NCBI GenBank assembly: GCA_019095985.1
Contig: CM032661.1
Coordinates: forward strand, 28,812,346-28,876,345
Direction of reading: 5' to 3'
DNA length: 64,000 bases
Origin: Streblospio benedicti
Lineage: Eukaryota; Annelida; Polychaeta; Spionida; Spionidae
The notes under the pieces are model-generated. The model was not told where the DNA came from. It saw nothing but the letters and a program-made list of their open reading frames with translations, and ran no database searches. This document shows, in pieces, positions 38,801-47,410 of the stretch (the first letter of the stretch is position 1; every line of letters begins with the position of its first letter). The translations under genes were made by a program, and so were the position numbers.

Positions 38801-41800
38801 ACTTGTATGTGTATGTAAACGTAGTAGGCACCAAAAAGTTTTGAAAGTCGGAACAAGACAGTGGGTAATCAATTCGGAAATTAAACATGGAATGGTGTGG
38901 AATAATAGGATATGCCTGAAGTACTTAATATGTACTCCATTAGTTTGATCTGCTTTTACTTAGACTGAGTCTGGGAGTTGAAGTGGGTAAAGAATGTGGC
39001 GTGAACAGTGTAAGATTGAAAAACAAGGTACACATTTACCAAGTTAACAGTTTGATGTGTGTTGCGTCAGATTCCCCGGTGGGTGCCGTGGGTGGTGGCT
39101 GGTCCCCAACAGGTCGAGGTCGAGGGAGCCCTGTACGAGCGAGCGGGGTAGGAGGGCCGGTTTTCATTCCTCCATCCCCGGCAGAATCAGCAGGAGCACA
39201 GAATACAGCTTCCGGTTTGTATTTTTTTTAATATATCATATTGAAATGCCATAACCTTATATTGAATACTTTTATTAGTAAGGTAAAAGTGACAAAATCT
39301 GACATCTATCAACTGAACCTCTCAAATGTGGTGTGTGTGAAAACTAATTATGTTTTAATGTTAGAGCGTGGTTCTGGCCCAATATTTGTTCCTCCATCGG
39401 GAATAAAACCAGGTGGGTATTAAACTCTGCATTCTGTTTAAGGTTATGCTCAGTGGCCAAACAAGTATGCTTGACAGAAACAGTACGATGTGTTCTGATC
39501 AATTCTGAAAGTTTCTTTCATTTAAACAGCATATTAGAATACCTAGAGCAATTTAAATCCACGCCATAAATATCCAGCTAGAAATCCATCAAAATACGTG
39601 TAAACAAGAAATGTAAACCAAATGATTTTCGTCAGACATAATTTGCATGGTGCACGTAAGAGGCGGCCTATATCCCATATGTTAAATGTGACGTCTGCCG
39701 TTGGAAATCCACTGTACCGGGTTCGTCTGGCGAAAATCATTTGATTATGCAATATCATGTGACCTTGTGTTTTAGCTGACAATATACTATGGTATTTTTA
39801 TAGGTGTAATAAATACTAAGCATGAAAAATAAGTCTTATTTTTCCTACACTTCCAATGGAAAAGACATCGTTTATTGGTCCTGGATTTTACAGAACACAT
39901 ATATTTTTGACTGAGCATTATCTTTAATGCAGTTTGTTTTATAAAATCTGAAAATCTCTTAGCAGACGTCGTTAGGAAATGAATAATAATAATAATAATA
40001 ATGAAAATATTTAAAGTGCCGGTATCCAATAGCTCACTGGCACTGTAAGATAAAACTGAATTTCTGAACAAAATATAGTTATTAATCAAACGCAATTTTA
40101 AATAAATGTGTCTTCAGTGATCTTTTAAAAATGTCAATGTCCTCACACAACCGGATGTCATCTGGTAGTCTATTCCACATCATCGGTGCAACGTTTTTGA
40201 AGTTACGATCACCATAAGTTGCAATGCGAGCTGTAGGGACTAACAATAAGTTTTGATCATCTGATTTTTGATTTGATTTGATTTATTTTGTTTATCACAG
40301 GCATATTAATTACAAAGTAAATATAAGATTACAAATAGGTAAGGCTCCATAAAATTAATAAAATGTTTCTCGTCCTGCTTTTTTTCCTACACATTGGAGG
40401 GACGTCAATTTTATTCTTTATTTTTTATTTTTTATTTTGCTGATTTTTCAGTCCTTATATTATTAAAAAAAAAATTTTTTCTTCTGCGCAAATTGTTTCA
40501 TTTTTCAAGTTGAATATTGTAGGAATTGACCACTCGATTGGAGTGTCAATCGCAAAATTGAGCATGCTCACTTCGTTCGGGTAAATCAGACGTCAGCATG
40601 CTCAATTTTGCGATTGACACGACAATCGAGTGGTCAATCACCATTCTATCATGACTAAAATCCATTTTATTTTAAAATAAATCATATAACATTCTCATTG
40701 CCAGTCAATTTCGTTTGTTTTGAGCGCGCGGAGGCGTTAGTCTAAACTGTTGCTCTCCGCTACACGGAACACGCCTTGCGTCGTCAGCGGCTGTATTGAT
40801 ATTGTGAGGAGTTTAGACTAGCGCGGTGGGTTTTTTTTTGGAGCGTGTTTTCCATCGCAAAATTGAGCACGATGATTGACCAATCAGCGTGGGTTATTGG
40901 CGGTGATTTTTGCACGGAATGATAGAATGGGCCATGAATGTACTACATGTGTTACAATTGTCTGTGAACAATGTCTTTCTATTATCAAAATCATAAAACA
41001 TCACTTATAAAACAACTAGTATAATCAATGTAGCAAAATATCTAGCGTGCATAGCAAACAAATGACAGGCCTCTGACCAGGTCCGGGTCAGGGTTCTGAG
41101 AATCCGCTATTGTCGCCAATAATAGTGTCATTTTTGCTGCAGCGATAATGGGTGAATTTACCATGGTGTCAATGGGCGCCAAATGTTCACGAAATAGCTG
41201 CTTCTTTGGGGGGTTACTATTTACTCATTGTTCCTTTAATCTGTGTGTTTTCTTTATGTACAGATTCTCACAAACTTTATCTAAACATCCATTCCAAATA
41301 CTTATGCAATATGGCATAAAATCAATTAAATATTAGTCTGAGAACTTTGGTCTTCATTATGATCACCCCAAAAGTAGCAAAAGTGAACCCGAAATCCTGA
41401 AAAACCCTATATGGTGAACCTCGTTTATATTTGGTATGTATATAAAAAATTGGTATACTTTACCGGCCACCTATAAAAGAAAAAGATTAACAACAAGCCA
41501 AACACACATTTTGCTGACCAAACATCCACTGTAAAATACTGCAGTCACGCAGCCTTCATCGTGACAGTACATGCCTATACTTACTTCCATGTATGGCAAG
41601 TTTGGTATCAATTTAAAGGTCTATGCATACGCTTGACGTTGCCATTCATTGATTTTTCATATCACATTTTCTAAGAAATAACAAATTAATTTTCCTGTGA
41701 AAATGAGTACTTTGTTTACATCTGTTTTTGAATACTGCAGGTGCTTGCAGGTGCATGTTGGTAAATGCTTCTTTTTCACGTCATCGATGAATAATTAGTG

Positions 41801-43911
41801 TACTTTCAAATCAATGCAAACGGATAGAATTTATGATGTACAATGTTTGTTCAGTGATAATTTAGGTAGTCATAGAATGTAAGCAACCTAAAAGGTCTGT
41901 TATTGTTGTGTATTCTAATATCGGCAGGTGGTCGACAGCATGAACATCGGCAAAACCGGCGCTTGACATTGGCCTGCTGACAAGGGGCCGTTTTGTTTGC
42001 AGCCAGGCGGGAGGGCCGTTTATTTTTTATCACTGGGGAGGCAATAAAAATGTTTAGGAGGCTGCACTATACACAGGCGGGAGGGGACGAGAAACATTTT
42101 ATTATTTTTATGGGGCCTAAAAAATATAAATAGAATTAAAATTGAATAGAGATATACAAATATAAATAAAAAAAAGAAGAACCATGTGACAAACAAGGAG
42201 CACGAAAAAAAGATATCCATTTAAAATGGAGAGTCTTATTTCCATAGTGGACCTAGGTGAAACATGGAAAAACAACTGACTAGAATTGATGCCATAGAAC
42301 ATAATAATTACATTACTAATGATTAACCTTTTAACAAATATATTCTTATTACTCTTATAAAATGGTCCATATAATATTTCTTACATTTTGATTTAAAAGA
42401 CACCAAACAGTTTGACTTTCGTATCGGTAGAGGCAGACTATTCCAATATTTAATGCTACAATATTTAAACGTTTTCTCTGTCCATGAGACTTAACTTTTG
42501 GTACAATGTACAACAACTCTTTCTTCCTAGTATTGTGATCGTAAGGAGCGACCTGATTTTGGCTTGTGTTGTAGCATGTCAGTAATATAGTTGGGAGCAA
42601 AACCATGTAAGGACTTAAAAACCATCAACAATATTTTATAACAAACACGTTGTCGAATAGGTAGCCAATGTAGAGTAATGAGGTATGGAGTTATATGAGA
42701 GCCTTTTGTTACTCGCATAAAAAGCCTGGCAGCTGTATTTTGGATGACCTGTAGTCTCTGAATCAGAGAATCTGGAAGTCCATAGAGTAGACTATTGTTT
42801 TGAAGTAATGAAAGTGTGTACTAGTTGTTCAGTAGCATGTTGGGTAAGATAACTGTGTATTTTGCCAATGGACCTCAACTGGAGCCAAGCGGACTTGGAC
42901 ATTGCTTTAATTTGGGATTGACAGTTCATTATGTTATCGAATATGAAACCAATATTTTTTTGCCTCTTTCACTGGTGTAATTTTCTCCTTACCAATTACT
43001 ATATGAGGGATGTTGAGCTTTTCTTGAACTGCCTTCGATCCTATCAGAAGAATTAAGTAAAACCTGAACTATAAAAATGTGCGTCAAGCCCAAATAATCT
43101 AAAATAATCGTACTTGTTTATTCATACATGTTATTTGTTTTATGTTGCAGTGCAACAATCAGGCCCAGCGTTTGTGCCTCCAACAGGAGAAGAGCCAGGT
43201 AAAAATACAGCATGTCTTGCGTTGTTATACGCTATTCATTTGAGAAAATCATATCTGTTCTAGATGAATATTCAGCAAATTATAATAAATAATAATAATA
43301 ATAATATGACTTATAGAGCACCTTATTCTAAGTGTTCTAAGGCGCTTAGACAAATAAATATAAATAAATTACTTAACACTAGCTACCAGCTACCAATTAA
43401 TAAAACCAATACGGAAGAGGTAAGTTTTGAGTCTACATTTAAAAATGTTAATGCTATCACTGTCCCTGATGACTTTAGGGAGCTTATTCCACTCTACAGG
43501 CCCACGGTGAGCAAAGTCTCTCCGCTTTGTACTGGTATAATCTCTTTCTGGGATACGGAGTAGGCCCTTTGATGCAGAACGAAGGGATCGAGATGGTACA
43601 TATTCCTTTAGCAACTCTCTCAAGTATGCTGGTGCTTTTCCATGTAGACATTTATACACGAGGAGGAGTATTTTGAAAGTGATACGCTGTTCTACCGGTA
43701 GCCAGTGAAGTTCTTTTAGAAGGGGTGTCACATGATCAAACTTTTTAGCTCTGAATATGATCTTGGCACAAGCATTCTGAATCATTTGAAATTTGAATAC
43801 TGTCGCTTTTGGAAGTATTGTAATATTCTGAAAATAATTCTTCCTTTGCACCGTTTTTAACAGGGAGAGCGTCTGGTCCAGTATTTAGTCCTCCCGATGG
43901 AATCGAACCAG
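20826..43911 (+). CDS. MAEL: Maelstrom (HMG box plus maelstrom domain, long C-terminal extension)
   Basis: Exons: 20826-20963, 25852-25968, 26573-26657, 26896-27066, 27768-27943, 28107-28207, 28510-28629, 29162-29230, 30130-30230, 30547-30695, 32101-32272, 34613-34696, 37655-37686, 38577-38649, 39071-39214, 39365-39412, 43151-43198, 43864-43911. All phases join, giving about 626 residues against 434 in human MAEL. Residues 1-80 form a divergent HMG box (GLYWFMQHLKPSLL, EILPIARPLWQ, RMTKAEREPFE). About 118-360 is the maelstrom domain, an RNase H-like fold: FEHLCAYEF, IPKGFRY, HQIPIEDFE, FYVLEDLVQDLYIN, CFWHEERGDAAHVCAMGNVK. Maelstrom acts in piRNA-guided transposon silencing in germ cells; that is family knowledge. 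Residues 361 onward are low-complexity, acidic in exon 11, with three GRGRG patches and 16-residue repeats. All introns but one are GT-AG. The final exon is uncertain. Confidence 0.92.
21590..22310. repeat. Segment repeated, diverged, at 23450-24020
   Basis: Shared landmarks appear in order: aatcttgcgttcata, aataaacatgtaaata / aaacatataaataa, tcgaagattcgt / gcgaagattcgt, ggataactatacattattac and tcagaaatgag. Identity is clearly lower than in the promoter duplication, so this is an old repeat or duplication within MAEL intron 1. Confidence 0.65.
22531..22770. repeat. Two tandem 122-bp units
   Basis: Each unit starts acgtcccggggcgtcc and includes atcgttttctatggt and caagggctctgaccatcaga. The second starts at 22653. 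A partial third start (acgtcccgtggcg) follows. Unit purpose unknown. Confidence 0.8.
22800..23175 (-). pseudogene. Broken Ulp1/C48 peptidase-like fragment
   Basis: On the minus strand, coding-looking text gives EDEGWLNDIDYCMAACKSQF, then FPTISGM, AVQIVNTDPFGKGQNWILVS and, further on, GVNDIYDSAQGSYL. This order (WLND, QFP-I-G, VQI, HW-like, YDS) resembles Ulp1-type cysteine peptidase domains common in unclassified repetitive genes of marine invertebrates. The fragment is broken and ends before the expected catalytic cysteine region. It lies antisense in MAEL intron 1. Distant resemblance only; it may be part of a mobile element. Confidence 0.5.
23450..24020. repeat. Diverged partner of 21590-22310
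   Basis: See the partner entry for the shared landmarks. This copy is interrupted at 23674-23949 by a hairpin element that the partner lacks, which gives the empty-site comparison for that insertion. Confidence 0.65.
23674..23949. mobile_element. 276-bp hairpin element with 13-bp target duplication
   Basis: Two near-perfect inverted arms of about 100 bp (23674-23780 and 23815-23920) enclose a loop of about 35 bp. A tail ending tttacaaaaa follows. The motif attactatggtag stands on both sides (23661-23673 and 23950-23962), and the related segment at 22220-22240 has it once, uninterrupted. A 13-bp duplication with an A-rich 3' end suggests target-primed retroposition of a hairpin RNA rather than cut-and-paste. 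Confidence 0.7.
24719..25696. mobile_element. hAT-family non-autonomous element A
   Basis: Flanked by an exact 8-bp duplication gtaataac (24711-24718 and 25697-25704), the hAT hallmark. Ends are tagactagaggtggg and its approximate inverse cgccccaccccta. Subterminal parts carry repeated aaggttcg / cgaaccttcg words. No transposase frame. It lies in MAEL intron 1 and is related to 34770-36944 in the opposite orientation. Confidence 0.85.
28911..29088. mobile_element. Pogo/Tigger-like MITE, 178 bp
   Basis: Ends cagtataacctccagttaag and the inverse of caggacaacctccctatta, with TA on both sides (28909-28910, 29089-29090). The centre contains two gagaccacctctctattgag-type repeats. It lies in MAEL intron 7. 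Confidence 0.75.
31016..31162. repeat. Imperfect hairpin of about 60-bp arms in a MAEL intron
   Basis: The left arm (ctatttttatttctttt ... aaatcaaacatatat) pairs with the right arm (atatatgtttgatttt ... gaagaaataaaaatag) around a loop of about 24 bp. AT-rich. It could be a small MITE or a transcribed hairpin; no target duplication was found. Confidence 0.5.
32273..34612. other. MAEL intron 11, no recognised element
   Basis: I found no inverted ends, coding remnant or known repeat. Several aatRRtttaatt words are ordinary for this AT-rich background. Confidence 0.4.
34770..36944. mobile_element. hAT-family element B, 2175 bp with a nested insertion
   Basis: Exact 8-bp duplication ggcaatat (34762-34769 and 36945-36952). 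Ends taggggtggggc and the inverse of gtcccaccttta. Subterminal aaccttcgttcgt repeats and internal text (atcaccgtaacgatcat, gaaacagaggcacctttaa) match element A inverted. No transposase recognised. It sits 73 bp after the GC splice donor of MAEL exon 12. Confidence 0.85.
34893..35920. mobile_element. 1028-bp insertion nested in hAT element B, 10-bp duplication
   Basis: ggtcaaataa occurs at both borders (34883-34892, 35921-35930), while the related element A has it once. The left end cccattcgtatcgg and right ccgatatgaatggg are inverted near the borders. A 9-10 bp duplication is typical of Mutator-like elements; that family name is inference, as no transposase is present. Confidence 0.65.
37655..37686 (+). 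CDS. MAEL: 32-nt micro-exon of MAEL
   Basis: Bounded by ttttcaacag and gtttgtg. Entering in phase 1 and leaving in phase 0, it converts the phase of exon 12 to that of exon 14, which no other arrangement I tried achieves. It adds RTQDPVSNQK after a glycine split over the junction. Part of the MAEL entry. Confidence 0.7.
39365..39412 (+). CDS. MAEL: MAEL repeat exon 1 of 3 (48 nt)
   Basis: Symmetric phase 1-1 exon giving ERGSGPIFVPPSGIKP. It reads on into the intron for three codons before a stop (GGY). See the MAEL entry for context. Confidence 0.8.
39980..40258 (-). mobile_element. 5'-truncated LINE 3' end
   Basis: On the minus strand it encodes ATYGDRNFKNVAPMMWNRLP and IFKRSLKTHLFKIAFD, the C-terminal end seen in Jockey/CR1-like reverse transcriptase ORFs, followed by an (ATT)n tail (39980-40003 on this strand as aat repeats). 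Confidence 0.75.
40520..40935. mobile_element. Foldback repeat with nested palindromes
   Basis: Arms 40525-40568 and 40595-40638 are nearly perfect inverse copies (attgaccactcgattgg, atcgcaaaattgagcatgct). The outer part repeats the same words (atcgcaaaattgagcac near 40855) and closes with aatgatagaatgg, the inverse of ccattctatcat at 40641. A GC-rich centre (40715-40830) has another inverted pair around tagtctaaact. It lies in the MAEL intron before the exon at 43151. Confidence 0.65.
42355..43060 (-). mobile_element. LINE reverse-transcriptase C-terminal fragment
   Basis: The minus strand encodes IQRLQVIQNTAARLFMRVTK, then HITPYLITLHWLPIRQRV and LHGFAPNYITDML, typical of the region after the reverse transcriptase core in Jockey/CR1-like LINEs. 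The 5' part of the ORF is missing and small frame breaks occur. Confidence 0.75.
43151..43198 (+). CDS. MAEL: MAEL repeat exon 2 of 3 (48 nt)
   Basis: Phase 1-1 exon giving VQQSGPAFVPPTGEEP, aligned residue by residue with the exons at 39365 and 43864. Confidence 0.8.
43282..43858 (-). mobile_element. 5'-truncated LINE 3' end abutting a MAEL exon
   Basis: Minus-strand frame of 153 codons with IQNACAKIIFRAKKFDHVTP, LLKELHWLPVEQRITFKILL, YKCLHGKAPAYL and VEWNKLPKVIRD, ending in an (ATT)n tail near 43282-43305. Its other end runs into the polypyrimidine stretch just before the acceptor at 43863. The frame is still open, so the copy is young. Confidence 0.85.
43864..43911 (+). CDS. MAEL: MAEL repeat exon 3 of 3 (48 nt)
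   Basis: Phase 1-1 exon giving GRASGPVFSPPDGIEP. A GTAATT donor follows, but reading on gives G-N-stop (TAA at 43916-43918), so this could also be the last coding exon. Confidence 0.75.
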
Positions 43912-44222
43912 GTAATTAATATGTAGATACTACAGATGATTTATTCGGTGAAGATTTGATCACTGCTTGAATTATTGTTGTCCAGGGTTTTGGAATTTTT
44001 GTATGTTTCACTGCTAATATTTACAGATATAGCTAAATAGCTAATGAATGATATGGGGATAAATGATGGCAGAACAAATATTCTTATAATTTTCTGAAAT
44101 TTTGCAATATCATCATCATATATCACGGCTACAATGTATAGCCATGATTCAATGCCCCTAACATTTGTAAATGTGGGTCACAAACCACAATATTTCTTAG
44201 CGACAGCTGAACTTACGGTTTC

Positions 44223-44780
44223 ATACCCAAGCCCCGATTGGGATGGTTAAGACTATACACACGAGGTCTGTAGGCTATGAACTCGATGAATTCAGCCAAA
44301 ATTTCAGCCAAAATTTCAGCCAAACGCATCAGGATGACCCCGTGGTTTTGAACGAATGACGTACATCACGTTCAGATAACTATGTCACACGTTTGTCTAT
44401 CACTACGTCACACGTATGTAATTGTTCATAAACGTGGTTGCTGCACCTACTGTACTCAATTATGGATAATAACGTGAAGATTAGACACCCAGGTTAAATT
44501 ATATGTCTATACATAATATTTAGTCTTTAGAACTGGATAAACATACAATGAAATGGCCTACATATTGTAGATCATAGTATAATGAAAGACTTCTCATTCA
44601 TATGGTATACAATTTGAGACACTGCTACTCACTTTAAACGTAAAACTTTGTTTGTTTGTATTGTTTTTTGATGTTTTTGTGTGACATTGTCTTGTAGGAT
44701 ATGTCTTAAATTTTCTGCACATGAACCAGACATAACACGAGGGGTTTGGGTCTTAAGCATATGCTTATATATACATATTA
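44223..44780. repeat. Interspersed repeat R1, copy 2
   Basis: Uninterrupted partner of 12010-13202, with the same ends and the short direct repeats of aatttcagccaa at 44290-44325. Confidence 0.65.
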
Positions 44781-45419
44781 ATGAATATGGACTGTGACAG
44801 CAGTGTGAATGGAAAAGCTGTGAAACTGATGACCAAGATATATAATTGTTATATTGTATTCAAGATAATTGTAAATTTGCAATAATCCTTTGTGCCTCTT
44901 ACACAATTTCTATTACTGTTGCTAATATACCATAAAGGTGTAAACACAAACAACACCCACAGCAGGCATACACCTGCATTCAAGACCCTGATTAAATCAT
45001 GGATTCTGATGAAAATCTGTTTTAAAGGAAACAATGGTAAATGCTAGTGTACATGTAGAAAAAATATACCAATGGAGCAACATATATTTTAAACATTTAT
45101 GGCGTCACTGTTATATTTAAAACAAGTAGTTTCATTATGTACTTAAGGCCATTCAAACTTAGCATAGCTTCATTGATATTTTTAGAATATGCATGTTGTT
45201 TCGAAAACGGAATAGTTTCATTTTGATACTAGTATGTTGTAACTAGATGTTTTTCATTAACGCTGGTGCTGATTGATGCCATGCTGGCAGTGTACATAGG
45301 TCTATATGGTTACATCATTGTTATATGACAACATATAAAGATTGTTGAACCAAAACTATAGTACAACAAAGCAAAAGTATGTACCCTTTTTAGGATCAAT
45401 TCATGTTGAATATGGTGTT
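44781..45419. other. AT-rich stretch without recognised content
   Basis: No exon continuing the MAEL repeat series was found, nor any inverted ends. Confidence 0.4.
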
Positions 45420-46079
45420 TTTAAAATTTTTTTTTTTTTTTAAAAAATTTTTTTTTGGGGAAAAAATTTTTTTTTAAAATTTTTCCGGATGTTTTTTTCC
45501 CCCCCTTTTTATTTCCCGGGGGGGGGGTTTTTTTAAAAATTTTAAAAAAAACCAAAACAAAAAAAAGGGGGGAAAAAAATTTTTTTTTTCCCTTCAAAAA
45601 AATTTTTGGAAAAATTAAAAAATTTTTTTTTCCCCCCCAAAAAATTTTTTTTTTTTTTTAAAAAAACCTTTTTTTTTTTCCCCCCCTTTTTTTTTAAAAA
45701 AAAAATTAATTTTAAAAAGGGCCCCCTTTTTTTAAAATTAATTTAAAAAAAAAACCAAAAAAAAAAACCCCCCCAAAAAAAAAAAAAAAGAAAAAATTTT
45801 TTTAAAAATTTTTTAAAAAAAAAACCCTTTTTTTTTCCTTTTAAAAAGGGAAAAAAATTTTTTCCCCCTTTTAAAAAATTTAAAAGGGTTTTTTTTTTGG
45901 GGGGGTTTTTTTTAAAAAAAAACCTTTTAAACCCCCCCCCTTTTTTTTAAAAAAGGGGAAAAAAAAAAACCCCCCCCCCCCCCCCTTAAAAAGGGGCCCC
46001 CCCTTTTTTTTTTTTCCCTTTTTTTTTTTTTTCCCCAAAAAATTTTTTTTTTTTTTTTAATTAAAAATTTTAAAAAATT

Positions 46080-46118
<39 letters not shown>

Positions 46119-47410
46119 TTTTTAAAAAAAAATTTTTTTTTTCCCCAAAAAAAAAATTTTTTTTTAAAAAAATTTTTTTTTAAAAAAAAAAAAAAATTGG
46201 GGGTTTTTTAAAATGTTTTAAAAAAAATTTTTTCCCTTTTTTTTTTTTTTTAAAAAATTTTGGGCAAAACCCCTTTTTTTTTTTTTAAAAAAATTTTTTT
46301 TGGGGGTTTTTTTTTAAAAAAAAAAAAAAAATTTTTTTTTTTAAAAAAACCCAAAAAAAAAGGTTTTTTTTTTTTTTTGGGGGGGTTTTCCCCAAAAATT
46401 TTTTTTTTAAAAAATTTTAAAAACCCCCTTTTTTTTTTTTAAAAATTTTAAATTTTTTTAAAAAAACCCCCCAAAAAAAAATTTTTTAAAAAAAAATTGA
46501 AAATTTGGGGGAAAAAAGAAAAAAATTCAAAAGGGGGGCCCGGGGGGGAAAAATTCCCCGGGGAAAGGCCCCGGGTTTTTTTTCCCCCCCAGCCCCCCCC
46601 AAAAAAAAAGGGAAAAAAAAAAAAGGGGTTTTTAATTTTTTTTAAAAAAAAAAAAAAAGGGGGGGGGGGTTTTTTTCCTTTTTTGGGGGGGGGAGTTTTT
46701 AAGGGTTTTTTTTCCCTTTTTTTTAAAAAAAACCCCGTAAAAAAAAATTTAACCTTTTAAAAAAAAAAATTTTCCCCCAAAATTTTTTAATTTTTAAAAA
46801 AAACAAAAAAAAAAAAAAAAAATTTTTTTAAAACCCCAAAATTTTTTTTTTTTTTTAAATTTTTTTTTTTTAAAAAAAAAAAATTTTTTTTGGAACCCCA
46901 AAAATTTAAAAAATTTTTTTTTAAAATTTTTTTTTGGGGTTTTGGAAAAAAGGGGTTTTTTCCCCCCCTTTTTTTGGGGGGGGGGGGGGTTTTTTTTTTT
47001 TTTTTTGGGGGTGGTCCCGGGGGGGGGCCCCCGGGGGGGGGTTTTCCCCGGGGGAAAACCCCCCCCCGGGGGGGGTTTTTTTTTTAAAAAAAGGGGGGGT
47101 TTTTTTCCGGAAATTTTTTTTTTTTTTTAAAATTAAAAAGGGGAAAAAAAAAAGGAAAAAAAAAATCCCAAAAATTTTTTACAAAAACCCAAAAAATTTT
47201 TTTTTTTTTTTTTGGAAAAAAAATTTTTTAAATTTAATTTAAAAAAATTTTTAAAAAATCAAAAAATTTAATTTTTTTTTGGGTTTTTTTTAAAAAATTT
47301 TTTAAAAAAAAATTTTTTTTAAAAAATTTTGGTTTTTTTTAAAAAAAATTTTTTTTTTTTTTTTTTTAAAAAAAATTTTTTTTTTTATTTGGTTCCCTTT
47401 TAAAAATTTT
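45420..47410. other. Homopolymer-run block, probable assembly artefact
   Basis: Two kilobases made almost wholly of runs of A, T, G and C, like the blocks at 8.7 and 17.5 kb but with no readable content. Its right border passes into a LINE. Anything real here, including a last MAEL exon, is lost. Confidence 0.75.

Noticed and set aside
45455-47242. Several open frames of 60-102 codons
   Set aside because: Same cause: translations of homopolymer runs in a block that looks like failed consensus.
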